A stretch of 64,000 nucleotides of DNA from Mycolicibacterium moriokaense. GTDB taxonomy: Bacteria; Actinomycetota; Actinomycetes; Mycobacteriales; Mycobacteriaceae. The DNA lies in NCBI RefSeq assembly GCF_003201655.1, contig NZ_QJJU01000002.1, positions 310,001 through 374,000 of the forward strand, read 5' to 3'. Both the position numbers and the translations under genes were made by a program. How positions within the stretch are numbered: the first letter of the stretch is position 1; each line of letters begins with the position of its first letter. Positions 24,936 through 33,439 of the stretch are shown here, in pieces. The notes below the pieces were generated by a model. It was not told where the DNA came from. It did not search any database and saw only the letters and a program-made list of their open reading frames with translations.

Positions 24936-26067
24936 TGTGGCTTTCTGTCGCGCAGCGATCGCTCTTGGCGCCCAGTTGGACGTCGGGCCTGCCATTCGGA
25001 AGGCCGTACTGCCAGGTGGCCCACTTACCTACCGAGTACGGCCCCTCGGCACCGTTCTCCTCGTAATACCCCTGCGGGTCATACACTTTGGCCTCGGGAT
25101 AGGGCCACGGGCAGGCGACCGAAGTGGCCAACCCGCTGGCCTTGATAGCCCAGAACCACCCGCCATAGGCGAAGTACGAAACGTTGATGATCGCGAACAT
25201 CACCAAGAACGTGCCGAGCACCGGCTTGCTAGGAAACAGCTTCGCCTTTGCGGCGAGCTTCTCCGCCACCGATTTACCCGTGTCGTCGCGGTAGACGAGG
25301 ATGGCTGCTGGGATCATCACGAAGGTCACCGACAGCGACTCCCAGATCAGCGGGAACTGGAAGGTACTGCCGGGGAATAACGTTCCGAATGGGATCGACT
25401 GCGAGTAGATGTACAGCCCCGTCCGCACCAGGCTGATCTCCAGAATGGCGTCGAAGATGAAGCCGATCACCAGCACCAGCGCACCCAGGCTGATCAGTGG
25501 GTGCCGCGTGACGAATGCTCCAGGGCCGCGCTTCGCCTGCATCTTGCGAAGAATCCAGATCGCCGGGAAGTACGGGCCGAAGTAGAACGTCACGTACCCG
25601 AACACGATCCAAGGTTCAACGGTCGGCGACATCATGATCAGTGGCCAGGATTCCGGCCAGTGCAACAGCGCCGGGTTGTACACCGCGTATGGCGACCAGT
25701 TCATGATCGGGTCCTGCCATACGATCAGCGTCGTCACCAGGACCATCATCAGCACCGGGCTGCCGGGGTTTTTCCGCCAGCCACGGATGAAGACGATGGT
25801 CAGCACCACGACCATGATCAGGGCGCCGATCTGCGGGATGACCTGCCAGTGATCGAATCCCGTCGGGAACCCGACCGGACGGGGCCGTCCCTCGACGTTC
25901 GGGTTGGCCACCCGCGGGTCGACGTCCGTCCGCGCAACGACGGCGAACAGCCCGAGGAAGCCGAGCCACGCAAACAGTGAAATCCGTCGGCCCCAGTTCG
26001 GGCCTGTACGCGCAGGGCCTGGTGAATCTACTTGTGTCTCAAGCGGTTTAGAATCTTGAGTTGTCAT
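24928..26067 (-). CDS. AveC-like (spirocyclase AveC family) membrane protein, long form
   Basis: 379 residues. A short hydrophilic N-terminus is followed by about seven hydrophobic segments (for example FAWLGFLGLFAVVA, IGALIMVVVLTIVFI, LISLGALVLVIGFIF) and a soluble C-terminal tail with cysteines in VACPWPYP and DRCATES. The aromatic WQDPIMNWSPYAVYN region is the part most like AveC. The founding member helps close the spiroketal of avermectin; mycobacterial homologues have no proven function. It is central in the gene train, six bases after the binding-fold protein and overlapping the SDR. A membrane-embedded enzyme or carrier acting with the P450s is my inference. Confidence 0.65.
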   Translation of the reverse strand: MTTQDSKPLETQVDSPGPARTGPNWGRRISLFAWLGFLGLFAVVARTDVDPRVANPNVEGRPRPVGFPTGFDHWQVIPQIGALIMVVVLTIVFIRGWRKNPGSPVLMMVLVTTLIVWQDPIMNWSPYAVYNPALLHWPESWPLIMMSPTVEPWIVFGYVTFYFGPYFPAIWILRKMQAKRGPGAFVTRHPLISLGALVLVIGFIFDAILEISLVRTGLYIYSQSIPFGTLFPGSTFQFPLIWESLSVTFVMIPAAILVYRDDTGKSVAEKLAAKAKLFPSKPVLGTFLVMFAIINVSYFAYGGWFWAIKASGLATSVACPWPYPEAKVYDPQGYYEENGAEGPYSVGKWATWQYGLPNGRPDVQLGAKSDRCATESHNG

Positions 26068-26072
26068 CGAAA

Positions 26073-27191
26073 TCAGCCCTCTTCCCCGAAGCGATCGACC
26101 AGGTGCGAGTTGACGCCGTCCGCATCAAGCGTGCGAGCGACCAGGTAGCCGGCACCCATCCATGCGCGGCGGGTCCACTTACCGAACGACACCCGCGTAC
26201 CGGGCGCACCTGACGCAGCGGGCATCATCTTCACGCGCTCCAGCGCTTCCTTGACGCCACGAGGACTCAGTGGGTGGGAATCGGAGAACGCGCGCACCAA
26301 CGTGGCGGCGACGTCGTGGTTGACTACCGACACGCAATACTCGGGACGGCTGCCGCCGTATCTCTTCGCGTACCGGTCGAGCCAAGCCTGGCCGATGGGG
26401 TTGTTCTCGTCGTACTGGTCGACGCCGATCCACCCCAGAAACGCGTTCCACATGATCGGGTTGACCCACGCGTTCTGGAAGGCCGTGGTGGTGAATCGCG
26501 GCGGGTCCCAGCCGAGAGCCTCGAGCGCCGGGTTGATGAAGACGATTCCGAATCCGAATCCCAGGTGCACGATCGCTTCGGCTTTTGCCTCGTGCAGCGT
26601 CTGCACGGCCGCATTGATGTCCTGAGCCGTCTGAGCGATCTCCACTTCCGCCACGATCCGAATACCCTTGCGTCGACAGGCACTTCGTAGGTTCTTCAGG
26701 TAGCTCTCACCGATGAGGCTCTGCTCCGCCAAGACACCGATCTCGGCGAGTCCCCGCTTGGCAATCAGGTCGGCCAAGAAGATCGGTTCGTCGGTCATCG
26801 ATCCCTGGGGGAACGCGAACGTCCATTCGCCGAGCCAGTCGTCGGTGCCGGTGACGCTGATCGCCGGCACCTTGAACCGCTCTTCGATGGCTTCGCGCAT
26901 CGGCACGCAGTTGTCGGTGATGTTCGGACCGAACACCACCAGGCAGCCTTCATCGACCAGTTCCGCATACGCGTCGATCACTGCCTTCACCGACCCCTTG
27001 GGCAGGCCCTCCACCTCGCGGTAGATCATCTGCACCGGCCGGTCCATCAGACCTTGTGCGAGGGCTTCTTCGAAGACGAGGTCGAAGCATTGCGTGAACG
27101 AGGCCAGGAGCTCCTCGGGAAAGCCGGGCGGCAGGGTGAAGTCCATCAGGTAGCCGACCTTGATTGGTTCGGCGGTGCTCTCGTAGGACAT
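26073..27191 (-). CDS. Type I periplasmic-binding-fold protein lacking a signal peptide
   Basis: The 372-residue protein has the fold pattern of branched-chain amino acid/amide binding proteins (IKVGYLMDF at the start, VVFGPNITDNC, VPAISVTGTDDW, GVLAEQSLIGESY, VHLGFGFG). From ATG 27191, chosen for the GGAGG just before it, there is no signal peptide or lipobox. The longer frame upstream adds none either and starts inside the cbbQ stop region. No ABC permease or ATPase gene lies nearby. A cytosolic ligand sensor, like AmiC, or a carrier for a lipophilic intermediate fits better than uptake. It lies between cbbQ and the AveC-like gene. Confidence 0.8.
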   Translation of the reverse strand: MSYESTAEPIKVGYLMDFTLPPGFPEELLASFTQCFDLVFEEALAQGLMDRPVQMIYREVEGLPKGSVKAVIDAYAELVDEGCLVVFGPNITDNCVPMREAIEERFKVPAISVTGTDDWLGEWTFAFPQGSMTDEPIFLADLIAKRGLAEIGVLAEQSLIGESYLKNLRSACRRKGIRIVAEVEIAQTAQDINAAVQTLHEAKAEAIVHLGFGFGIVFINPALEALGWDPPRFTTTAFQNAWVNPIMWNAFLGWIGVDQYDENNPIGQAWLDRYAKRYGGSRPEYCVSVVNHDVAATLVRAFSDSHPLSPRGVKEALERVKMMPAASGAPGTRVSFGKWTRRAWMGAGYLVARTLDADGVNSHLVDRFGEEG

Positions 27192-27216
27192 CCGACCTCC
27201 GTTGGTGTGCGATGCG

Positions 27217-28023
27217 TCAGTCAGTGGGTGATTGCTCGGCCAAATAGACATCGATCATTTCGACAAGACCGCGCGTCACCGTCGAGTCGTCGGTGAGCGG
27301 TCCGGCGATGGCGGCGCGGGCCGCATCGCGGGGACTCAACCCCTCCGCGATCAGTTGGCCGGCAGCGATCAGCACGCGCGTCGACGCCACCTCACGCAAT
27401 CCGCCGGTCTCCAATCGCCGGATCGCCTGGCCGAGCCGAACGAGTTCGGCGGCGCTTTCGTGTCCGATGCCGGCCTCGTTGACGAGAATCTTCTCCTCGA
27501 CATCCGGTGTGGGGAAACCGAAGTCGATGGCGACCATCCGCTGACGTGTCGAGTCCTTCAGGTCTTTCAGAACGCTCTGATAGCCGGGGTTGTAGGACAC
27601 CACCAGACAGAAGCCGGGGGCCGCGTCGAGCGTCTCCCCCAGCCGCTCGATGGGCAGCTGGCGACGGTGATCGGACAGGGGATGCAGGACCACCGTGGTG
27701 TCTTGCCGAGCCTCAACCACCTCGTCGAGATAGCAGATGGCGCCGTCGCGCACCGCTCGAGTCAAGGGACCGTCGACCCACTCGGTGTCGCCGCCGCGCA
27801 AAAGGAATCGGCCGACGAGGTCGGCGGTGGTCAGGTCATCGTGGCAAGAGACCGTGATGAGCGGTCGGTCTAGGTCGTGCGCCATCGCCTCGACGAACCG
27901 CGTCTTACCGCACCCGGTCGGCCCTTTCAGCGCGACGGCGAGTCCCTGCCGGTAAGCGGCCTTGAACACCTGCTCCTCGTTGGCCACTGGCACGTAGTAC
28001 GGGCGCGGCGGCTTCCCCGGCAT
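27217..28023 (-). CDS. CbbQ/NirQ/NorQ-type MoxR-class AAA+ ATPase
   Basis: 268 residues with Walker A GPTGCGKT at 34-41, Walker B AICYLDEV around 98-105, and the CbbQ/NorQ-specific run DLVGRFLLRGGDTEWVDGPL between them. The C-terminal part is the usual lid. Proteins of this type pair with a VWA partner (CbbO or NorD) to remodel or insert metal into an enzyme such as Rubisco or NO reductase. The norD-like gene is directly upstream, but neither of those target enzymes is encoded here. The start ATG 28023 follows AGAGGAA. A copy of the CCAAA-N4-TGTTCC motif lies 40 bp upstream. Confidence 0.9.
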   Translation of the reverse strand: MPGKPPRPYYVPVANEEQVFKAAYRQGLAVALKGPTGCGKTRFVEAMAHDLDRPLITVSCHDDLTTADLVGRFLLRGGDTEWVDGPLTRAVRDGAICYLDEVVEARQDTTVVLHPLSDHRRQLPIERLGETLDAAPGFCLVVSYNPGYQSVLKDLKDSTRQRMVAIDFGFPTPDVEEKILVNEAGIGHESAAELVRLGQAIRRLETGGLREVASTRVLIAAGQLIAEGLSPRDAARAAIAGPLTDDSTVTRGLVEMIDVYLAEQSPTD

Positions 28024-28062
28024 CGTTTCCTCTCTCGGCATCGCTTTCGAGCACCCTATCGC

Positions 28063-28084
28063 GGAACAGATGTTTGGTTCAAGC
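28063..28084 (-). promoter_or_regulatory. Regulon motif copy between norD and cbbQ
   Basis: Read on the minus strand the site is TTGAA then CCAAACATCTGTTCC. The last 15 bases match the copy at the norD/SDR promoter in 14 positions. It lies in the 70-bp gap between the norD stop and the cbbQ start, so cbbQ and the genes after it may have their own regulated promoter. Confidence 0.6.
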
Positions 28085-28093
28085 CCCGGCTTG

Positions 28094-29782
28094 CTAGGAC
28101 ACCTTGCGACGCAGGTCTGCGGTACGCAACGCCGCGCGGAAGAGCGGTCCAATGACGTCGGCCAGCTGTCTGGGCTTGGGTATCGACGCGTGCGCCGCGC
28201 TTCCGAAGACCCTGCCGAGCTCTCCGGCATCGGTGCCCGCGCCGATCGTCAAGCACAAGCAGCCGATGCCCTGCCTGCGAGCCTCACCGAGCGCACGTCG
28301 CGCGTCGGCCGCTCCGTAGACACGTTCGTATCCGTGGTCGTAGGCAAGCCCGTCGGACAACACGACGAGCAGCCGCCGGGACGTGCCGGCTTTCTCAGAG
28401 ATCACCGCGGTGCCGTGCCGGATGGCAGCGCCAAGCCGCGAATACGCGCCGGGGGTCAGGCTGCCCAGACGTTGCATCACGACGGCGCCGAGGTTTTCGT
28501 CGAACCGCTTCACGGGAAGCATGTGCACTGCGGAGCGACCCTGTGACTGATAGGCGTACAGCGCGACGCGATCGCCGAGATCGTGCAGCGCGACGGTCAG
28601 CGCGGCGGCAGCTGCCCGCTGCTGCTCGTGCACGGTTTTTCCGAGAGTGCCTGCCTCGGAAGATGATCCCGAGATATCGAGCAAAACCAATACCGCGAGG
28701 TCGCGACGTCGGCGCAGACTATCCAGGTAAACGGCCTCGTCGGGCGCCGACCCGGCAAGCATCTCCACCCGCGCCTCTACCGCCGCGTCGACGTCGATGT
28801 CGTCACCCTGCGTCTGGCGGTGACATCGATCGAGCCCGATCCCGAGCCGTGTCAGAGGGCGCCGCAGGGCGTGCACATCGGGTCGCTCGAATGAATGCCC
28901 CTGGTTGCGGGGCGCATCGGACTCGTGGACCGTGCACCAGTCATGCCGGTAGCGCCTGCGATGCACATCCCATTCCGGGTATTTCCTGCCCTCGGTGTTA
29001 TCGACGTCGTCGACCTCGGAAGCCCCCGCCGACGTCGACGTGACAGCTCCCGCTCCCCGAACGCCGTCGGGTGATCGATGCGTCGGCGTTTCGGCTCCCG
29101 GCGGCCCGCCCCCGCCGAGCTGACGCACCCTGCGTAACAGGCGTTGCAACAGCTTTCCGATTGCCCCGCCGCCGACTGGACTCGAGAACGGATCCTCCAC
29201 GTCTTCGCCGTCGGCCGCGTCGACCCCTTCGTCCTCGAGATCGGCGAGCTCCTTCTTCGCGTCGCGCCGGGGAGAGTGGGTGCCCTGCGATTCCGCGTGC
29301 GCCACCGCCGCGTGTGTCGAGAGCAGGTTGCGTGCCCGGATCACTCCGAAGCTCGCGGGCGGATCCGCGATATCGCGTTCCGCGGCGACCTTCAGCGAGT
29401 CGGCGGGCGAATTGGCGCGCGACGCGACGTCCAGATCGATCAGCCGGCGAACCCGATATGGCAGCAGGTCGTCGTTCGCCGACAACGCACGCTGCCCCTC
29501 GACCGTGAGGTAACGCCGGGCCAGCGCAGGCCGTCGCAGCAGTTGGCGCATGAGATCGGGCGCCAGGCTTCCACTCGCCAGCAGCGACGCCTGTACCGTC
29601 ACCGACTCGAGCTGTCGAACGGTGCTCGCTTCGGCGTCGACGAACACGGTGATGCCGTCGGTCCACGCCGGCTCTCCAGGGGCGCCGGATGCCACCGCCA
29701 CCGTGCGACCGGCGAGGGCCGACGCCAGCAGGGCAAGCCGCTGTGGACCATCGCCTCCATCGCGCACCGTGTCGGCGTTCAC
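28094..29782 (-). CDS. NorD/CbbO-like von Willebrand factor A domain protein
   Basis: From GTG 29782 the protein has about 562 residues. The N-terminal half is helical with an acidic, glycine-rich linker (LEDEGVDAADGEDVEDPF). The C-terminal half is a VWA domain with the MIDAS motif DISGSS at about residue 369 and a later LSDG. This matches NorD/CbbO partners of CbbQ-type ATPases, in which the MIDAS site binds the target enzyme. GTG 29782 is favoured by a GAGG five bases upstream; GTG 29788 is possible, and TTG 29845 would run through the shared operator. It opens the leftward gene train, divergent from an SDR gene. Confidence 0.85.
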   Translation of the reverse strand: MNADTVRDGGDGPQRLALLASALAGRTVAVASGAPGEPAWTDGITVFVDAEASTVRQLESVTVQASLLASGSLAPDLMRQLLRRPALARRYLTVEGQRALSANDDLLPYRVRRLIDLDVASRANSPADSLKVAAERDIADPPASFGVIRARNLLSTHAAVAHAESQGTHSPRRDAKKELADLEDEGVDAADGEDVEDPFSSPVGGGAIGKLLQRLLRRVRQLGGGGPPGAETPTHRSPDGVRGAGAVTSTSAGASEVDDVDNTEGRKYPEWDVHRRRYRHDWCTVHESDAPRNQGHSFERPDVHALRRPLTRLGIGLDRCHRQTQGDDIDVDAAVEARVEMLAGSAPDEAVYLDSLRRRRDLAVLVLLDISGSSSEAGTLGKTVHEQQRAAAAALTVALHDLGDRVALYAYQSQGRSAVHMLPVKRFDENLGAVVMQRLGSLTPGAYSRLGAAIRHGTAVISEKAGTSRRLLVVLSDGLAYDHGYERVYGAADARRALGEARRQGIGCLCLTIGAGTDAGELGRVFGSAAHASIPKPRQLADVIGPLFRAALRTADLRRKVS

Positions 29783-29794
29783 TACCACCTCACT

Positions 29795-29819
29795 CGTTGA
29801 CCAAATATCTGTTCCAACG
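29795..29819 (+). promoter_or_regulatory. Regulon motif at the divergent norD / SDR promoter
   Basis: The site reads CGTTGACCAAA, then TATC, then TGTTCCAACG, with perfect CGTTG and CAACG ends 15 bases apart. Its core CCAAATATCTGTTCC recurs with two or fewer changes at 28063-28077 and 45793-45807, both on the minus strand. It lies 13 bp from the norD start and 40 bp from the divergent SDR start, where a regulator could control both directions. Confidence 0.65.
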
Positions 29820-29858
29820 TAGAGTCCGGCACCACCGACAGTCAATCAGCGGAGGGAC

Positions 29859-30788
29859 ATGATCGACTTCACGGGCCAGGTTGCCGTCGTCACGGGCGCA
29901 GGCCGTGGGCTCGGGCGTGTTTACGCCATCGAAATGGCAAGGCGCGGGGCCTCGGTGGTGGTCAACGACCTCGGCGGAGCCATGGGCGGCCAGGGTGCGG
30001 ACGCATCCGTCGCGGACCAGGTTGTTGAGGAGATCACCTCGGCGGGCGGCATCGCGGTGGCATCGCACGATTCGGTCGACAGCCCCGAGGGTGGTGAGGC
30101 GATCGCCCGGACGGCTGTCGACCGCTTCGGCCGCTTGGACGCAATCGTGAGTAATGCGGGGATCTTCACAAGCATCCCGTTCGACGAGCTCACACCGGAT
30201 GACTGGCGGCGCATGCTGCGGGTGCACCTCGACGGCGGCTTTTATCTGGCTCAGCCCGCCTACCGGGTGATGAAGGCGCAGGGCTATGGCCGCTTCGTGT
30301 TCATCGCCTCCTCGGCCGGGATGTTCGGCCAACACCTGGAAGCGCATTACGCCGCGGCCAAGGCAGGCCTCGTCGGGTTGACGAACGTCATCGCACTCGA
30401 GGGCGCCGAGCATGGAATCCTGGCCAACACGGTGCTGCCGTTCGGCATCTCACGGATGGTCACCGAAACGCTCGGCGACCCCAAAGTCCTTGAGGAGAGC
30501 GGGTTCTTCAAAGCGATCCGGCCTGAACTCGTCGCGCCGATCGTCGTGTTCCTGGCGAGTCGGGCCTGCGAGTTCAGCCACCAGAACTTCTCGGCGTGCG
30601 GAGGCCGCTTCGCGCGGGTGTTCATCGGCCTCGGCGAGGGGTGGCTGGCCGAACCCGGCAGCAGTCCCACTGCCGATGACATAGCGGCCCACCTCACGGA
30701 GATCGCGGCGACGGAACCGTTCACTGTTCCCGGTTCGATCTACGAGGAAGTCTTCGCCGTCACCGAGAGGCTCGGCATCACCGCGTGA
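29859..30788 (+). CDS. SDR-family oxidoreductase, MFE-2 hydroxyacyl-CoA dehydrogenase-like
   Basis: 309 residues. The N-terminus VVTGAGRGLGRVYAIEMARRGA plus VVNDLGGAMGGQG is the pattern of the (3R)-hydroxyacyl-CoA dehydrogenase domain of peroxisomal multifunctional enzyme 2. The active-site HYAAAK is present. The C-terminal 70 residues are longer than in a minimal SDR and contain ACGGRFARVFIGLGEGW, also seen in that group. A role in side-chain or fatty-acyl beta-oxidation is likely. ATG 29859 follows GGAGGGAC. The gene is divergent from norD and is followed by the double-TetR gene on the same strand. Confidence 0.87.
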   Translation: MIDFTGQVAVVTGAGRGLGRVYAIEMARRGASVVVNDLGGAMGGQGADASVADQVVEEITSAGGIAVASHDSVDSPEGGEAIARTAVDRFGRLDAIVSNAGIFTSIPFDELTPDDWRRMLRVHLDGGFYLAQPAYRVMKAQGYGRFVFIASSAGMFGQHLEAHYAAAKAGLVGLTNVIALEGAEHGILANTVLPFGISRMVTETLGDPKVLEESGFFKAIRPELVAPIVVFLASRACEFSHQNFSACGGRFARVFIGLGEGWLAEPGSSPTADDIAAHLTEIAATEPFTVPGSIYEEVFAVTERLGITA

Positions 30789-30864
30789 CGAGGCCTCCGC
30801 GCGGTCCTTCTACCGGCGCATTCGGCGCGCCGGAGGACCCTGCGGGAGAACACACCTCTGGTAG

Positions 30865-30886
30865 CGTTAACCAAACGTTGGGTCAG
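30865..30886 (+). promoter_or_regulatory. Candidate operator before the double-TetR gene
   Basis: CGTTAACCAAA matches the CGTTGACCAAA half of the 29795 site in 10 of 11 bases. It is followed by CG and TTGGGTCAG, so the site is an imperfect inverted repeat centred on 30876. It lies about 50 bp before the regulator start, as expected for autoregulation, but lacks the TGTTCC half. Confidence 0.5.
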
Positions 30887-30937
30887 TTCGGCAAGCCAGA
30901 ACAAGCCGGGTCGGGAGTCAGGAGCCGTGGAGCTGTT

Positions 30938-32224
30938 GTGGGGCGTCCTCAGGTGACGCCGAAGCATGCCGGCCACGCCTATGACGACGGCACCAGACGC
31001 ACCGAAATCCTGCAGACCGCTGCCATGTTGATCGCCACCTCGGGTCTGCGCACCTCGTTGCAGGAGATCGCCGACGCCGCAGGCATTCTCCCGGGCAGCC
31101 TCTACCACCATTTCGAATCCAAGGAAGCGATCCTCGTCGAGCTGCTGCGGCGCTATCACGATGATCTGGATCGCATCGCCGAGCACGCGCAGAGCCGATT
31201 GGACGATCCCGCGTCGCTGTCCGCGTTCGATCGAATCGTCGATCTTGGCTCGGCGATCGCGCAATGTGCCTTCACACACGGTGCGGCGCTGCAGATGACG
31301 TTCTATGAGGCGCCGACGTCGAATCCGGAACTAGCGGCACTTGCCCAGCAGCGGCCGACGGCGATCCTCGAAGCGATGGTGCAGACCCTGCGTGCCGCAC
31401 GATGGAGCGGCTACCTTCGCCCCGATGTCGACCTGCCGATTCTCGCGGATCGAATCGTGCAGACGATGTTGCAGGTGGGCCTCGACGTCATGCGCCACGG
31501 CTCGGGCGCCGACAAGGTAGCCACACTGCTGTGCCGGATCCTGCTGGAGGGACTTGCCGCGGTGCCGCCGACCGATGCCGTACTCGATCGGTCTGCGGCG
31601 TTCATCGCTGCCGACGATGTGGTGAAGTCCTGGACCGACGATAGTGACGCCGAACTCAACGACAAGGGAGCTTTCGTTCGTGCGGTGGCGCGAACGGAAT
31701 TCGGCCGTAAGGGCTACGAAATCACCACCATCAGAGACATCGCGTCCGCTGCTGGACTCGGCACCGGCACGGTGTACCGGTTGATTGGGTCTAAAGACGA
31801 ACTCCTGGCGTCGATCATGCAGTCGTTCGGCGAAAAGGTCGCGTTGGGATGGACGAATGTGTTGCGCTCTGAAGCGTCGCCGGTCGAGAAGCTCGATGCG
31901 CTGTCCTGGGTCAACACCAACGTGCTTGACCGCTTCGGCGATGAGTTCCGCATTCAACTGGCGTGGATGCGCCAATCCCCACCCGATACCCCGAACCCCG
32001 GCTGGTTGTTCACCAAGCGGGTGCGGCAGATGAAAGCGCTACTGGCGGAGGGTATTCGGTCTGGCGAAATCAAGATCGACAGCCCGTCGAATGAGATGCT
32101 CGCGCGATGTGTCATCGGTGTCGGCTGGTTTCCCGAGAACATCATTCGCGACGTCGGGACGCGCGCGTCGCTCATCCACGTCCGCGACACCATGTTGCGT
32201 GGTGTGGTCGACCGCACCAAGTGA
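30938..32224 (+). CDS. Double-domain TetR regulator, Mce3R-like
   Basis: The 428-residue protein contains two complete TetR units. The first helix-turn-helix is EIADAAGILPGSLYHHFESK and the second, about 220 residues later, is DIASAAGLGTGTVYRLIGSK. Tandem TetR fusions are rare; the best-known is mycobacterial Mce3R, which represses the mce3 operon and lipid-metabolism genes. A mce operon and lipid-type genes surround this one, which supports a similar role. The start is GTG 30938 with GGAG five bases upstream. The open frame from 30785 would run through the presumed operator. A second in-frame promoter with the SDR gene is possible. Confidence 0.88.
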   Translation: MGRPQVTPKHAGHAYDDGTRRTEILQTAAMLIATSGLRTSLQEIADAAGILPGSLYHHFESKEAILVELLRRYHDDLDRIAEHAQSRLDDPASLSAFDRIVDLGSAIAQCAFTHGAALQMTFYEAPTSNPELAALAQQRPTAILEAMVQTLRAARWSGYLRPDVDLPILADRIVQTMLQVGLDVMRHGSGADKVATLLCRILLEGLAAVPPTDAVLDRSAAFIAADDVVKSWTDDSDAELNDKGAFVRAVARTEFGRKGYEITTIRDIASAAGLGTGTVYRLIGSKDELLASIMQSFGEKVALGWTNVLRSEASPVEKLDALSWVNTNVLDRFGDEFRIQLAWMRQSPPDTPNPGWLFTKRVRQMKALLAEGIRSGEIKIDSPSNEMLARCVIGVGWFPENIIRDVGTRASLIHVRDTMLRGVVDRTK

Positions 32225-32236
32225 TCCCCGTATCGG

Positions 32237-33439
32237 CTACCCGATCGTGACGGGCAGTTTGCCCCATCCGCGCACGCTCGAGGTGTGCGCCATCGCCGCC
32301 TCGTCGTAATCGACCTGCCATTCGGGCCAGCGCTTGAGGATCTCCTCGAGCGCCACCCGTGCCTGCATCCGCGCCAGTGCCGAACCGAGACAGAAGTGCA
32401 GGCCCTGGCCGAACGACAGATGCCCACCCGTTCGATGGATATCGAAGCGCTCCCCATCGGGGAAGTGCCGCTCGTCGCGGTTGGCAGAACCGTTGAGCAA
32501 CAACATGACCGAACCTTCGGGAATCTTTTCGCCGCGGCATTCGGTGTCGTGGGCGACGTGCCGTGCCTGCACTGGCGAGGGCGCCTCATAACGAAGCACC
32601 TCCTCGATCGCCCCGGGGATCAGCGAGAAGTCGTCGACCAGCTGTCGCCGTTGGTCGGGGTGCTCACAGAGCAACTGGCCGATAAAGCCGATCAGCCGCG
32701 TGGTTGTCTCGTTACCGGCGCCCGCGATCATGCTGGTGTACGTGAGTACCTCGGTGCGGGTCAGCGGCCGCAACACTCCGTCTTCTTCGATCTCCGCGTT
32801 CAGCAGCTGCGTCATCAGGTCGTCGGACGGATGGTCGGCGCGCCAGTCGATGTATTCGGCGAAGAGTTGATAGGCGTTTTCGAACATATCTGCCGAAACG
32901 GTCTTGAAGGTGCCGTCCTTCAATCCCAGGACCCGGTCGGTCTTGTCCCTGATGTGCTGCTGGTCCTGCTCGGGAATGCCAAGTAAGTAGCCGATCGTGC
33001 GCATCGGAATCTGTGAGCCGAGATCGGTGATGAAATCGAACCGGCCCGACCCGATCAACGGATCGAGCGCCCTGACGCAGAACTGGCGGGTTAGCGGCTC
33101 GATCTTGTCCATCCGTCGAGGCGTGAAAACCTTTGAGAGAACCCGCCTATGCAGGTCGTGGAGCGGAGGATCCTCGAACAGAATGACGCCTGGCGGGACT
33201 TCTATGCCACTCATGATCACGTCCATGGTCGTTCCACGTCCCGACTGGTAAGTCTGGAAGTTCGGAAGCTCGCGCGAAACATCTTCGTAGCGGCTCAACG
33301 CGTAGAAGTTGAACTTCTCGTTGTAGTAAAGCGGTGCATCGTCTCGCAACCGCTTCCATGTCGGATATGGGTTGTCATCGATCGCGAAATCGAAAGGGTC
33401 GTAATACACGTCGACAGCACTCGCACCGGTCACACTCAC
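32237..33439 (-). CDS. Cytochrome P450 (400 residues)
   Basis: All P450 signatures are canonical: AGAGNETTT at 239-247, ExxR in EEVLR, and LSFGQGLHFCLG with heme ligand C350. It is a soluble class I P450. GTG 33439 overlaps the upstream LLM stop as GTGA, so it is the last gene of a leftward LLM-DapB-like-LLM-P450 operon. It converges with the double-TetR gene, with only 12 bp between the stops. It is not closely similar to the P450 pair at 20-22.5 kb. Substrate unknown, probably the same lipid class as the island. Confidence 0.93.
   Translation of the reverse strand: MSVTGASAVDVYYDPFDFAIDDNPYPTWKRLRDDAPLYYNEKFNFYALSRYEDVSRELPNFQTYQSGRGTTMDVIMSGIEVPPGVILFEDPPLHDLHRRVLSKVFTPRRMDKIEPLTRQFCVRALDPLIGSGRFDFITDLGSQIPMRTIGYLLGIPEQDQQHIRDKTDRVLGLKDGTFKTVSADMFENAYQLFAEYIDWRADHPSDDLMTQLLNAEIEEDGVLRPLTRTEVLTYTSMIAGAGNETTTRLIGFIGQLLCEHPDQRRQLVDDFSLIPGAIEEVLRYEAPSPVQARHVAHDTECRGEKIPEGSVMLLLNGSANRDERHFPDGERFDIHRTGGHLSFGQGLHFCLGSALARMQARVALEEILKRWPEWQVDYDEAAMAHTSSVRGWGKLPVTIG

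Noticed and set aside
29795..29815. The CCAAA-N4-TGTTCC motif as an ECF sigma promoter
   Set aside because: Read in reverse it has GGAAC, but the distance to a GTC-type -10 is only about nine bases instead of about sixteen.
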